From Deltaproteobacteria bacterium (lineage in GTDB: Bacteria > Myxococcota_A > Polyangia > Polyangiales > Houyiibacteriaceae): 64,000 nucleotides of DNA. Location: NCBI GenBank assembly GCA_017644045.1, contig JAEPMI010000009.1:124001-188000 (forward strand), in the 5' to 3' direction. The notes below the pieces were generated by a model. That model was given only the letters and a program-made list of their open reading frames with translations. It was not told the origin of the DNA and searched no databases. This document shows positions 52,507 through 60,950 of this stretch, in pieces; position 1 is the first letter of the stretch; every line of letters starts with the position of its first letter. Made by a program: the position numbers and the translations under genes.

Positions 52507-53325
52507 GTGAGAGTGATCACTCGCTGCCTCCTCCCTCCTTCGACGGGCAGCGCGAGGGCACACGCCCGAGGTGAGATCCTCGAACGTGCGCTCGAACGTG
52601 CGCTCGAAACCGACGTCCAGGTCGTCGTGGCGGAGAGCTACGACGACCTGGGGCAAGCGCTCGCCCGGGGTGACGCAGAGATGGCCTGGGTTCCAGCGGC
52701 CGTGCTCGCCAAGCTCGAGTCGACCCACCCCGGCGCGGCTCGGATGGCCTACACCGCGCTCCGAAATGGCTCCGCCAGCTACCGCTCGGCGATCGTCACC
52801 CACTCCCACGCGCGCTACGAGCGGCTCGAGGACCTGGCCGGCGTGAACCCGGCGTGGGCGGACCCGCTCTCGCTCGGCGGCTGCGTGCTGGCGACCGACC
52901 ACCTTCGCCGACATCACGTCGAGCTCGGCGAACCGACCTATCTGGGCTCGCACCCAGCGGCCCTCGAAGCCGTCCTCCACCGAACGGCGGAGTTCGGCGC
53001 GGTCAGCGTCACGAGCATGCAGCGCCAGCACGTGCAGAGCGCGCTCACTCGCAACGTCGGCGAGGCCGGCGCTCACCGACTCAAGGTCCTCGCCTTCACC
53101 GACCCGGCGCCCAACGACGCCTTCGTTCTGACGCGAGCGCTCACCCCGAGCCGCACCGAGGAGCTCAGGCCACATCTCTTCGAGACAGGCCCCGCCCACC
53201 GCGCACTCTGCCTGGCCATGGAGACCGACGGGTTCACCCGCGCCGACCTCGACGCCTACCGCCGACTGGCCGGGCTGCTCCCGGACGATCCCGGCGACCG
53301 AAGCACGCTCCGCCCGACCGGCTGA
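52507..53325 (+). CDS. PhnD-like periplasmic-binding-fold protein without signal peptide, paralogue
   Basis: This 272-residue protein starts at GTG 52507 (VRVITRCLLPPS); no hydrophobic leader exists. It aligns with the protein at 7954 over its length: LLPPSTGSARA versus FPPSMGSARG, VVVAESYDDLGQALARGDAEM versus VAVADSYEDLHDRTTMGDADL, and SYRSAIVTHS versus GYHAAIITKR. Like its paralogue it lacks adjacent ABC transporter genes. It is probably a cytosolic ligand-binding protein; the ligand is unknown. A 12-bp tandem repeat at 52581-52604 encodes LERALERALE. Confidence 0.75.
   Translation: MRVITRCLLPPSTGSARAHARGEILERALERALETDVQVVVAESYDDLGQALARGDAEMAWVPAAVLAKLESTHPGAARMAYTALRNGSASYRSAIVTHSHARYERLEDLAGVNPAWADPLSLGGCVLATDHLRRHHVELGEPTYLGSHPAALEAVLHRTAEFGAVSVTSMQRQHVQSALTRNVGEAGAHRLKVLAFTDPAPNDAFVLTRALTPSRTEELRPHLFETGPAHRALCLAMETDGFTRADLDAYRRLAGLLPDDPGDRSTLRPTG
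52581..52604 (+). repeat. 12-bp tandem repeat inside PhnD-like gene
   Basis: CGAACGTGCGCT occurs twice in direct succession, encoding ERALERAL. Most likely an in-frame slippage duplication. Confidence 0.7.
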
Positions 53326-53406
53326 GTCGGCACGCGAGCTGAAGCGATGCGAAGCGACCGGGGGCACTCAGAACGAAGAGGCTAGGGAACGAAGGTCTGA
53401 AGCACC

Positions 53407-53438
53407 GTGCCCGATTCCGACCCGATGAGATCGGGCAC
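53407..53438 (-). terminator. Hairpin downstream of the acylase gene
   Basis: GTGCCCGAT (53407-53415) pairs with ATCGGGCAC (53430-53438) across a 14-nt loop. In the minus direction it lies about 40 bp after the acylase stop. The right arm is also the first unit of the GGGCAC repeat. Confidence 0.5.
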
Positions 53439-53462
53439 GGGCACGGGCACGGGCACGGGCAC
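53433..53462. repeat. Five tandem GGGCAC hexanucleotides
   Basis: Five perfect GGGCAC units, followed by GGGG. On the minus strand they read GTGCCC, encoding Val-Pro. The array lies between two copies of a 15-bp gene-end sequence. Confidence 0.9.
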
Positions 53463-53473
53463 GGGGCCTTCGG

Positions 53474-56400
53474 CTAGGGAACGAAGACTTCTCGACTCAC
53501 CGCCCCCTCCGCGACCTCCGCCGGAGTGAAGCGCAGGGGCACCGTCTCGTTCGCGAGCCAGTTGCGCGCCCGGTCGGAGAAGAACTCCGAATCCGGATCG
53601 CCGCTCTGCCCACCCGGGATGGTGTTCTGACCTTCCACCCCATCCGGCCCGAGGGCGACGACCGTGCGCATGACCGGACCGTTGCGGTGCGTGAAGCGGG
53701 TGCCGCTGAAGCCGGGGTTGGCCGCATCGATGTCGTACTGGTCGCCGGGGCGCGGGAACCAGGTCAGGGCCGCGCGCCGGTCGCTCGCGTCGAGCCCCTC
53801 CGCGAGGGGCATGGTCTCGGTGGTCACGTTGAAGTCTGCGAAGAAGCCGGCGATGAGCGGGTCGTCGCCGACGAAGTCGATGAGCAGCGACTCGAAGCGC
53901 ACCTGGTGGCGCAGGCCCCAGAGCCACTGGCTCATGTCGTCGGTGTCGAAGCCGCCGTTCTCCCCGTCCTCGTCGGTGGGGCCGCTGAGGAAGGCGAGCG
54001 TGTCGACGAGCGCCTTCACACCGAGCTCCTGGCTGCTCTCCACGACGTCGGTGGTGGCGAGGTCGTCGAAGAAGACCGACTCCTCCGTCGCCGGGTCGAA
54101 GGAGGGCAGGTCGAGCGGATTGCCCGCACCGCGGCCCTCGACGAGACGATCGAGGGTCCGGAGCTGCCAGTTGCCGCCCGGGTTCACCGAGCCGTTGATG
54201 CCCTCGTCGTTCCAGACGTTCTGCATCATGCGCGGGAACCACGCGGCGAAGATCATCGTCGCCACCGACTGGCGGCGCGAGTCCGCGGAGCTGGTGGAGT
54301 AGAAGGTGTCGACACCGGAGGGCGTCGGATAACCGTCCGCCTGCCACTGCATCATCCGGTCCTCGACCTCTTCGAAGGCGGCCATGTTCGCGGTGTACAT
54401 CGCGGCCATGCGCTCCTCCGGCGAGTCGGCGGCGGGCGTCCCGCCGGCCGCGTCGCGGGCCGCGCCGATCACCTCGAGGAGCAGGGGCACGAAGTCCTCG
54501 CCGATGTTCGAGTGATGGTCGCCCTGGATGGCGGCCATCTCCGCGATGGTCGCGCTCCCGCCGTCGATGGCGGCCTCGAGGCGCGTCGCGATCCGGTCCA
54601 TCCGATAGCCCGGGTCCCACGGACCACCGATGTAGTAGGGGTCGTTCCACGGGTCGTTGTCGATGCTGATCGCGCCCGGGTCGTTGTTGGCGTTCGCGAC
54701 GTACTGGCGCGCGGGGTTCACGGCTTGCGGCCATTCCTCGAAGGGCACGGCGCAGTTCACGTCGTCACCCGCGGCGGCGGCCGCCTCGTCGACGCGGCCC
54801 TGGGCGTCGAGGGGGATGTCCCACGCCGGGTAAGTCGTTCCGTCGATGATGAGCGTCGGGTCCGCGCCTGGCTCGAAGCGACCGGTGCCCGCGTCCCGCG
54901 GGAGGTAGGTCCGGCAGGGCATGGCGTGGTAGCCGGTGTAGACGATGTTGCCCTCGACGTCGGCGGCCGAGAAGTTCAGACCGAAGCCGATCACGTTGCG
55001 CATCGACTGGCGGAAGTCCTCGACGTTCTCCGCGTCCTCGAAGCCCTTCACCGCGCGGAGCAGGCTGCCGCCGGCGAAGGGCGCGTAGTAGAAGCTCAGC
55101 GCGCTGATCACGCCGTCGTCGTTCATGTCCATGGGGACGATCCAGTCGCCCATCATGTTGACCAGGGTCTCGCCAGCGCCGACCGCTTCGTCCTCGCTGG
55201 CCTCGCGGCCCTCGATCGAGGTGATCATGCGACCGTCGAAGGTCATCCAACGGGCGAGGTTCAGCGTGCGCTCCACGCTCTCGAGGGCGGCGACGCCGCG
55301 GACCTCGTAGACCTCGTCCACCTGCTGGAGCGGTCGCTCCTCGCCGCCGAACATCGACGCCATCGGCGCGCCGTCGTCGTCGAGGACGATCTCCTCGCTG
55401 TAGGTGTCGGTCACGTCGGTGACGAAGTTGGTGCCGCCCCAGGCGACCTTGCCGTTGGTGCCGGTCGCGATGCCCGGCGCGCCGATGAGCGCGACGCCGG
55501 CAACGGTCGTCGGCTCGGCCTCGCCCATGAGCTCGGTGTCGATGCCGTACTCCCACATCAGCGAGGGGATGCTGAGCTGCAGGTGACCGTCGCCCGCGAG
55601 GAGCGCGCGGCCGTCGGGGGTCGCCGAGCCCATCACGGCCCAGACGTTGGAGCCCCAGCCCTCGAGGTCGGCGGGGTGCAGCCGCTCGTGGTGCTGTCGC
55701 ATGCGGCGCTCGTGGCGCGCGAGGACCATGTCCTCGACGTCGAGGCGCGGGATCTGCGGCACACCGCGGGGCCCGAGCTGGATCAGCGGGGCGCGCGTCA
55801 CGCCCGCTCCGTCGACGCCCCAGCCGTTGGCCGAGGGGACCGGCCGCGGCGGCGCCCAGCGGTCCACGATGTCCATGAGTCCGGCCATCCGGAGGTCCCG
55901 CTCGCGGGCGCCGGGGAAATGGTCGTCGATCTGCTCGAGCGCTCGCGTGCGCGAGACGCCGTCGTTGCCGTCGTAGCCTGTGGCGATGGTCATGGTCGCC
56001 GCGAGGCCCATGACGTCGCGCCGGTCCCACTCGCGCAGCAGCTGGTGGGGGCGACTGGCGCCGAGGATGGTCGCGGTGAGCCGGAACTCGGCGGGCACGG
56101 CGACCTGACGATTGCGCGCGGCCTCGATGTACGCGTTCACGCCCTCGGCGAAGGCGTCGACCTCGGCGCCCTCCTCTTCGGTCAGCGCCTCGGTGTAGAT
56201 CTCGGTGAGACGAGCGCCGCCGGTCATCCGGCTCTCGATGTCGCCGGCCAGGGCGACGTCGCCCAGCAGCTCGCTGATCCGCCCCTGCGCGAGCCGGGTG
56301 ACGACCTCGAGCTGGAAGTAGCGATCGCGCGCGATCACGAAGCCGAGGACGCGCTGCGCGTCCAGCGAGTTCTCCGCGTAGACGTGCGGCACGCTGTGCT

Positions 56401-56626
56401 CGGTGCGGATCACGTGCGCCGGACCACTCAGACCCGGGATCACGAACTGACCGTCGAGCGGCACGTCGCTGAAGACCTCCGGCGGATCGGGCGGCGGCGG
56501 ACCCATGTCGTCCCCCATCCCCATGTCGTCTTCCGGAGTGTCGGTGGTCGTGTCGTCGTCGTCGCCGCAGCCGAAGGCCAGCGCGAGCGACGCGAGCACG
56601 GCGAGTAGCCGAGCCGTCGAAGTCAT
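53474..56626 (-). CDS. Penicillin-acylase-family N-terminal-nucleophile hydrolase lipoprotein
   Basis: This is a 1050-residue protein. The lipobox AFGC (Cys20) is followed by GDDDD and a Met/Pro-rich acidic spacer. The alpha-chain part runs to about residue 325. The maturation site is EGWGSNVWAVMG, in which cleavage before Ser326 would create the beta-subunit N-terminal nucleophile, as in penicillin G and acyl-homoserine-lactone acylases. The beta part has GDGHLQLSIPSLMWEYGI and GVALIGAPGIATGTNGKVAWG, typical of the family. It acts on amides of hydrophobic acids outside the cytoplasm; quorum-signal degradation is possible. TAGGGT lies 5 nt before ATG 56626. Confidence 0.9.
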   Translation of the reverse strand: MTSTARLLAVLASLALAFGCGDDDDTTTDTPEDDMGMGDDMGPPPPDPPEVFSDVPLDGQFVIPGLSGPAHVIRTEHSVPHVYAENSLDAQRVLGFVIARDRYFQLEVVTRLAQGRISELLGDVALAGDIESRMTGGARLTEIYTEALTEEEGAEVDAFAEGVNAYIEAARNRQVAVPAEFRLTATILGASRPHQLLREWDRRDVMGLAATMTIATGYDGNDGVSRTRALEQIDDHFPGARERDLRMAGLMDIVDRWAPPRPVPSANGWGVDGAGVTRAPLIQLGPRGVPQIPRLDVEDMVLARHERRMRQHHERLHPADLEGWGSNVWAVMGSATPDGRALLAGDGHLQLSIPSLMWEYGIDTELMGEAEPTTVAGVALIGAPGIATGTNGKVAWGGTNFVTDVTDTYSEEIVLDDDGAPMASMFGGEERPLQQVDEVYEVRGVAALESVERTLNLARWMTFDGRMITSIEGREASEDEAVGAGETLVNMMGDWIVPMDMNDDGVISALSFYYAPFAGGSLLRAVKGFEDAENVEDFRQSMRNVIGFGLNFSAADVEGNIVYTGYHAMPCRTYLPRDAGTGRFEPGADPTLIIDGTTYPAWDIPLDAQGRVDEAAAAAGDDVNCAVPFEEWPQAVNPARQYVANANNDPGAISIDNDPWNDPYYIGGPWDPGYRMDRIATRLEAAIDGGSATIAEMAAIQGDHHSNIGEDFVPLLLEVIGAARDAAGGTPAADSPEERMAAMYTANMAAFEEVEDRMMQWQADGYPTPSGVDTFYSTSSADSRRQSVATMIFAAWFPRMMQNVWNDEGINGSVNPGGNWQLRTLDRLVEGRGAGNPLDLPSFDPATEESVFFDDLATTDVVESSQELGVKALVDTLAFLSGPTDEDGENGGFDTDDMSQWLWGLRHQVRFESLLIDFVGDDPLIAGFFADFNVTTETMPLAEGLDASDRRAALTWFPRPGDQYDIDAANPGFSGTRFTHRNGPVMRTVVALGPDGVEGQNTIPGGQSGDPDSEFFSDRARNWLANETVPLRFTPAEVAEGAVSREVFVP

Positions 56627-56631
56627 GACCC

Positions 56632-56637
56632 ACCCTA
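56632..56637 (-). promoter_or_regulatory. Leaderless-type -10 box
   Basis: TAGGGT on the minus strand, 5 nt before ATG 56626 of the acylase gene. Confidence 0.45.
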
Positions 56638-56714
56638 ACGCAGCGCCGAGGGCCGTTCACGGATTTGTCCCTGTCATCTCACGCACCTATGCTCCGCGGC
56701 AGGGAGGACGGATG

Positions 56715-58046
56715 ATGAGTCGAAGGCACTGGCGCGCGCTGCTGGCGCTCGCGATCGCGAGCCCGGCGTGTGGTGGGGACGATGGGGGCGGTGACCCCTA
56801 TGGGGACTACGATCCGGCGACGCCGGAGGTGCTCCCCCAGCCGGACGAGTCGACCTTCGACGTGGAGTGGAAGGACGGAGTCCTCGTCGGCGAGGAGTCG
56901 GCGGTGCTCTCCGACGTAGAGAACCTCCAACCCAACGATGGCGTGTTCCGCATCCGAACCGGCTCGTCCCTCCTCGAGGGCGTCGACATCGGCAGCATCG
57001 TGGTCTGGCCGCAGCTGGGCATCTTCGAGATCCTCTCCATGAACGAGGAGGGTGCGCGAACCGCGGTCGGTACCCGGTGGGCTCGCTTCAGCGACGCGAT
57101 GAGCAGCGCCGACATCCAGTTCACCCACCGGCTGCGACACATGGGACCCGGCAGCGTCCTCGGCGTGGCGCCGGGCGACGCGACCGGCTCGAGCAGCAGC
57201 GGACTGGTCGGCTCGCTGAGCCAGCCGATCTTCGACTACGAGGGCATCCAGGAATTCCGCGACGCCGGCATCACCTACAGCGCCGACAGCTGGTCGATCG
57301 AGCTCGGCATGGTGGGGGAAGAGGCGAGCTTCCTCTTCAAGAGCTCGAACGAAACCTTCGCCTCCGAGATCGACGCCAAGGCGACGGGCATCACTGCCGA
57401 GGGCTCGATTCAGATCGACCCCTCCGACCCGGACTCGGAGCCGACCGCGCGGATGCACTTCCCGAACATCTCGATCACGGGCACGGCCAAGGTGAAGTTC
57501 GAGGCGGCATCGGGCTCGGCGGAGGTGCTCCCGCCGGCCGAGCTGGTCTTCCCGATCATGCTCGGGCCGGTGCCCGCGTTCGTCTCGATCAGCATTCGGG
57601 TAGCGGTCCAGTCCACGGTCGCGGCGAGCGCCACGGTGGAGGCCTCCGCCGACTTCGAGATGGACGGCACGGTCACCCTGATCCGAAACGGCGACGGCAG
57701 CTTCGGGATCGAGGGCGGCATCACGCGCTTCGAACAGACCAACGCGAGCATCGACTTCAGTACCAGCCTGACCGCTGGCGTGAGCATCGACTTCGACGCG
57801 CCGCGGGTGTCGTTCGGACTCGGACGACCGGGCATCGCGACGGCCGCGCTCTACGCGACGCACAGCGCCGAAGCGGTCGCGAACGTGGAGCTGATGGGCG
57901 GCGGCGACTACTGCGCGAGGGTGTCGACCGGCTCGACCGTGCTCTACGGCGGAGAGATCACGGCGCTCGGCTGGTCGGTCGGCACCGAGAACATGCTCGG
58001 CGGCCTGCGAGCCCCCGCGATGTCCCGCGGACCCGGCTGCATGTAG
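56715..58046 (+). CDS. Unrecognised secreted lipoprotein
   Basis: This 443-residue protein: GGAGG at 56703-56707 is 7 nt before the second of two ATGs (56712, 56715), so 56715 is preferred. The lipobox ASPAC is followed by GGDDGGG. The body is beta-rich with regular Val/Ile/Ala alternation (TAKVKFEAASGSAEVLPPAELVF; AVQSTVAASATVEASADFEM), suggesting long beta-strands or a beta-helix. It has no known family signature. The divergent acylase gene lies 88 bp away. Confidence 0.7.
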   Translation: MSRRHWRALLALAIASPACGGDDGGGDPYGDYDPATPEVLPQPDESTFDVEWKDGVLVGEESAVLSDVENLQPNDGVFRIRTGSSLLEGVDIGSIVVWPQLGIFEILSMNEEGARTAVGTRWARFSDAMSSADIQFTHRLRHMGPGSVLGVAPGDATGSSSSGLVGSLSQPIFDYEGIQEFRDAGITYSADSWSIELGMVGEEASFLFKSSNETFASEIDAKATGITAEGSIQIDPSDPDSEPTARMHFPNISITGTAKVKFEAASGSAEVLPPAELVFPIMLGPVPAFVSISIRVAVQSTVAASATVEASADFEMDGTVTLIRNGDGSFGIEGGITRFEQTNASIDFSTSLTAGVSIDFDAPRVSFGLGRPGIATAALYATHSAEAVANVELMGGGDYCARVSTGSTVLYGGEITALGWSVGTENMLGGLRAPAMSRGPGCM

Positions 58047-58050
58047 TCGC

Positions 58051-58770
58051 TCAGGGACACGGGGCGTCGGTGCAGGTGTTGCAGGTCACCGTCCGTCCCG
58101 ACACGGAGCATCCCGATCCCTCGGGACAAAGGCTGCACATGCAGTTGGTGTAGAGCGGCCCATCGCCGCAGGGAGACGGCTCGCACTCGGTCAGCAGGGC
58201 CCCCCCGACCCGCTCCACGCAGAGCTCCGGAGCAGCGCAGGTCGTCCCCCCACACTCCAGGTCTCCACACTCGGTGCTCGTGACCGACCAGGTCTCCTCG
58301 TAGGCGTCGCATCGCGCACTGACGAACCCTTCGTCGGCACAGCGCAAGTAGTCGCAGCGAGCCCCCTCGAAGGTGTAGCCGACGTCCACGCACCGTTCGC
58401 CGTCGGCGGGTGGAGACTCCGGGCACTCGACCGAGGGCTCGATGCACGCGAGACCGGTGGCGTCACACCGGGTGCAGCACTCGGTGCCGCAGGAAACCGG
58501 CGCGAACGAAGGACAGGCTCCACCGCACTCCCCTCCGCGACACGCCACGCCCGACTCGCACGCGACCCCGCACGCGCCGCAGTGATCATCATCGCTCCTC
58601 GGGTCGACACAGTCGCCATCGCACCAGGTCCGACCGATCCCCGTGCAGCCCGCCTCGGTGAGTGGTCCACCGTCGACGGAAGACATGGAGCCGCCATCGC
58701 CGTCAGAGCCACCGTCACCGCACCCGAGCGAGAACAGACAGACGACCAGAGCGAGGCGAAGCAATCTCAT
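58051..58770 (-). CDS. Cys-rich lipoprotein
   Basis: This 239-residue protein starts at ATG 58770. The lipobox FSLGC is followed by GDGGSDGDGG. It holds about 35 cysteines in short EGF- or Stigma1-like units: CDGDCVDPRSDDDHCGACGVAC is the familiar 'C-x-D-x-D-x2-H-C-G-x-C' cluster of myxobacterial Cys-rich repeats, followed by CGTECCTRCDATGLAC and similar. It should be disulfide-stabilised and surface-exposed. It is convergent with the preceding gene, 4 bp apart. Confidence 0.78.
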   Translation of the reverse strand: MRLLRLALVVCLFSLGCGDGGSDGDGGSMSSVDGGPLTEAGCTGIGRTWCDGDCVDPRSDDDHCGACGVACESGVACRGGECGGACPSFAPVSCGTECCTRCDATGLACIEPSVECPESPPADGERCVDVGYTFEGARCDYLRCADEGFVSARCDAYEETWSVTSTECGDLECGGTTCAAPELCVERVGGALLTECEPSPCGDGPLYTNCMCSLCPEGSGCSVSGRTVTCNTCTDAPCP

Positions 58771-58811
58771 GCCCAGCAATTTCGCACGCCGTCGGTGCTC
58801 ATCCCAAGCGC

Positions 58812-59177
58812 TCAGAGGCGTTCGAGGTCGCGAACGGTGCGTGGGTCGTCGGCGTCGCCGGTGTTGAGGGTGGTCTTCGGCTCGACGAGGAGCACCTGGC
58901 ACTCGCCGTCTTCTGCGACCGGCAGGTGCTCGACGCCGCGCGGGACGATGATGAGCTCGCCGGGGTCGAGGAGCACGTCGCGGTCGCGGAAGCGCATCCG
59001 GAGTCGCCCTTGGACGACCAGGAAGAGCTCGTCTTCGTTCTCGTGCTGGTGCCAGACGAACTCGCCCTCGAGCTTGGCCACCTTCACCTGCACGTCGTTG
59101 ACGTCGCCGACGATCTTCGGGCTCCAGTGCTCGGTGAACTGCTGGAAGGCTTCGGCGAGGACGACCTTGTCGGGCAT
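58812..59177 (-). CDS. Single-domain cupin
   Basis: This 121-residue cytosolic protein has the two cupin motifs. Motif 1 is WHQHENEDELFLVVQGRLRM (metal ligands His, His, Glu) and motif 2 is PGELIIVPRGVEHLPVAEDG (His). A single metal-binding beta-barrel of this type can be an isomerase, dioxygenase or storage-like protein; the substrate is unknown. TAGACT lies 7 nt before ATG 59177. It belongs to a run of four minus-strand genes with small gaps. Confidence 0.88.
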   Translation of the reverse strand: MPDKVVLAEAFQQFTEHWSPKIVGDVNDVQVKVAKLEGEFVWHQHENEDELFLVVQGRLRMRFRDRDVLLDPGELIIVPRGVEHLPVAEDGECQVLLVEPKTTLNTGDADDPRTVRDLERL

Positions 59178-59184
59178 GGCGCCG

Positions 59185-59190
59185 AGTCTA
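59185..59190 (-). promoter_or_regulatory. Leaderless-type -10 box
   Basis: TAGACT on the minus strand, 7 nt before ATG 59177 of the cupin gene. Confidence 0.5.
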
Positions 59191-59210
59191 GCCCGAGGGT
59201 GACCGGACGC

Positions 59211-60932
59211 TCAGCGGCGACGGCGGATGGCGAGCGCCAGTCCGAAGACCAGAGCCAATGCAGGCCACGGGGACCGACCCGCGCCGGGGGTGCGGCAACT
59301 GCAGCCGTCGTCGTCCTCGAAGGGCGGATCGAAGCCCGCGTCGCGGCCACTGGCCCCGCCGTCGGGCGTGCCGAGATCCATGGCCGGCGTGCCGAGGTCC
59401 ATCTCCGGCACGGCCATGTCCTCGTGGCCCATGTCGCCAGGGACGAACATGTCCTCGGCGACGAACATGTCCTCGGGCGTGAACATGTCCTCGGCGACGA
59501 ACATGTCCGCCTCCGGAACGAACATGTCGGCACTGCAGCTGGGATCGACGGTGCAGCTGGCGGTGCAGCAGGAACCCGCGGTGCCGTTCGCCGGGCCGTC
59601 GTCGCAGTCCTCGCTGCCTTCCATGAATCCGTCGCCGCACCGGATGCAGTCGTTGGCCGCACCCGGCGTCGGCGGCGTGGTCCGGAAGACGCCGGCTTCT
59701 CCTGGTCCGCCGCTGCCGTTCGGGCAGCGCGAGCCCGACACCATCGCTGCGTCTCCGTCGGCGTCCTCGTCGAAAGCGACCTCGCCTGCGGCGAGGAGCA
59801 CGGACGAGAGCCCGATGTCGTCCGCGTCGCTCGTCACGTAGACCAACCCGTCGACGAGCCCATCGCCGGTCACCGGCGTGTCCTCCGGGAAGTCGGTGGC
59901 GTCCGCCAGGTAGACGCCCACACCATCCGCGCCGTTCTGGAGCGTGTTGTCGGTGAAGATGACCGTGGCGGCGCCCACCCCCGCGTTGCCCAGGACCAGG
60001 TAGCCGGTCGCGTTCAGCGAGGTCCCATCCAGGTCGAGCGCGAGGTAGCTCGCGTCGTCGCTGCCGTTGAAGAACACGACGGCGACACCGTCCATGCGCG
60101 TGTCCGGTCCGCCGAGGAGCTCGACGAACTCCGCGGTGTCGGTCGAGGGCTGGTCGGAGTCGACCTCGTTGATCCGCACCGCCGGCACCGACGTGAACTC
60201 GTTGTAGCCGCCGAGGACGATGGGCCCGATGCCCGGGTTGGCCGGCGTGGTCGCGAAGGCGCCCTGGACCTCGTTGGAGCGGAAGCCGTTGGTCGCGTTC
60301 AGGAGCGTCGCGGCCCAGCGAAAAGAGTCACCGGACTCGAGCCCGAGGTCGGCGATCGAGCCCTCGAGCCGGAGGTGGGAGCAGCCGACGACCACTTCGG
60401 TCGCGACCAGCGTGGCCACGTAGGTGAGCGAGGCTCCGCCCACGAGCTCGAAGAGGTTGGCCGAGGGCGTCCCCGTGACGTTGTTGATCGCGATGGCGAA
60501 GTCGGCCTCGAAGGCCACGGGGGCGACCGGGAAGGTCACGTCCGCCATCGCGCCGTCGGTGCCGCGGCCGCTCACGGCGGCGCGCCCCGGGTCGCTGATG
60601 TCGGTCAGCGGCGTGGTGGTGGCGAACCCGCCGGCGCGGGTGTCGAGGTAGACGACCGCGTAGTCGTTCGCGCCCATGCACACCCCGTTGCGCAGGTCGA
60701 TCTGCAGGCCGCCGGCCGCGTCCGAGTCGAAGGCGAGCTCGATGGGGTCGCCGCCCGGGCGCTCACCGATCATGCCGCCGAAGCCGGAGCCGACGCCGAG
60801 GCTCTGTGGCGTGAGCGCCGGTGCTGCGAGCTCGGTGGCGGCCGTGTCGTCCACGAGCGCGACCGGCTGCGCGAGCGCGGCGCTGCTCGAGACCAGGGCG
60901 GAGAGAAGACCGACGGAGAGCGACCAACGCAT
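59211..60932 (-). CDS. Secreted lamin-tail-like protein with MYXO-CTERM-type anchor
   Basis: This 573-residue protein has a signal peptide (LSVGLLSALVSSSAALAQ). A beta-rich N-terminal domain is followed by a lamin-tail-like domain (VPAVRINEVDSDQPSTDTAEFVELLG; GYLVLGNAG). A CGDGFMEGSEDCDDG unit with CCTASCTVDPSC is the myxobacterial Cys-rich repeat. Next come six-residue DMFVxE repeats (DMFVPEADMFVAEDMF, then DLGTPxMDLGTP). The tail GCSCRTPGAG + hydrophobic helix + RRRR is a MYXO-CTERM signal. It is probably displayed on the surface. TAGATC lies 6 nt before the ATG. Confidence 0.8.
   Translation of the reverse strand: MRWSLSVGLLSALVSSSAALAQPVALVDDTAATELAAPALTPQSLGVGSGFGGMIGERPGGDPIELAFDSDAAGGLQIDLRNGVCMGANDYAVVYLDTRAGGFATTTPLTDISDPGRAAVSGRGTDGAMADVTFPVAPVAFEADFAIAINNVTGTPSANLFELVGGASLTYVATLVATEVVVGCSHLRLEGSIADLGLESGDSFRWAATLLNATNGFRSNEVQGAFATTPANPGIGPIVLGGYNEFTSVPAVRINEVDSDQPSTDTAEFVELLGGPDTRMDGVAVVFFNGSDDASYLALDLDGTSLNATGYLVLGNAGVGAATVIFTDNTLQNGADGVGVYLADATDFPEDTPVTGDGLVDGLVYVTSDADDIGLSSVLLAAGEVAFDEDADGDAAMVSGSRCPNGSGGPGEAGVFRTTPPTPGAANDCIRCGDGFMEGSEDCDDGPANGTAGSCCTASCTVDPSCSADMFVPEADMFVAEDMFTPEDMFVAEDMFVPGDMGHEDMAVPEMDLGTPAMDLGTPDGGASGRDAGFDPPFEDDDGCSCRTPGAGRSPWPALALVFGLALAIRRRR
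59445..59525. repeat. 18-bp coding repeats (DMFVxE)
   Basis: GAACATGTC recurs at 59445, 59463, 59481, 59499 and 59520, with 18-bp spacing except the last (21 bp). On the minus strand each unit encodes a hexapeptide Asp-Met-Phe-Val/Thr-x-Glu. Confidence 0.8.
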
Positions 60933-60950
60933 CCCCCGGATCTATCACGG

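Larger units (their letters stand above)
53380..53486. repeat. Direct 15-bp duplication of the acylase gene end
   Basis: GGCTAGGGAACGAAG occurs at 53380-53394 and 53472-53486, 92 bp apart. On the minus strand each encodes Phe-Val-Pro-stop, the true C-terminus of the acylase (stop at 53474). The second copy is non-coding downstream sequence with the hexanucleotide array between. Confidence 0.85.

Noticed and set aside
53433-53462. GGGCAC array considered as a CRISPR or minisatellite-type repeat
   Set aside because: The units are only 6 bp with no spacers and no cas genes nearby; it is a simple tandem repeat.
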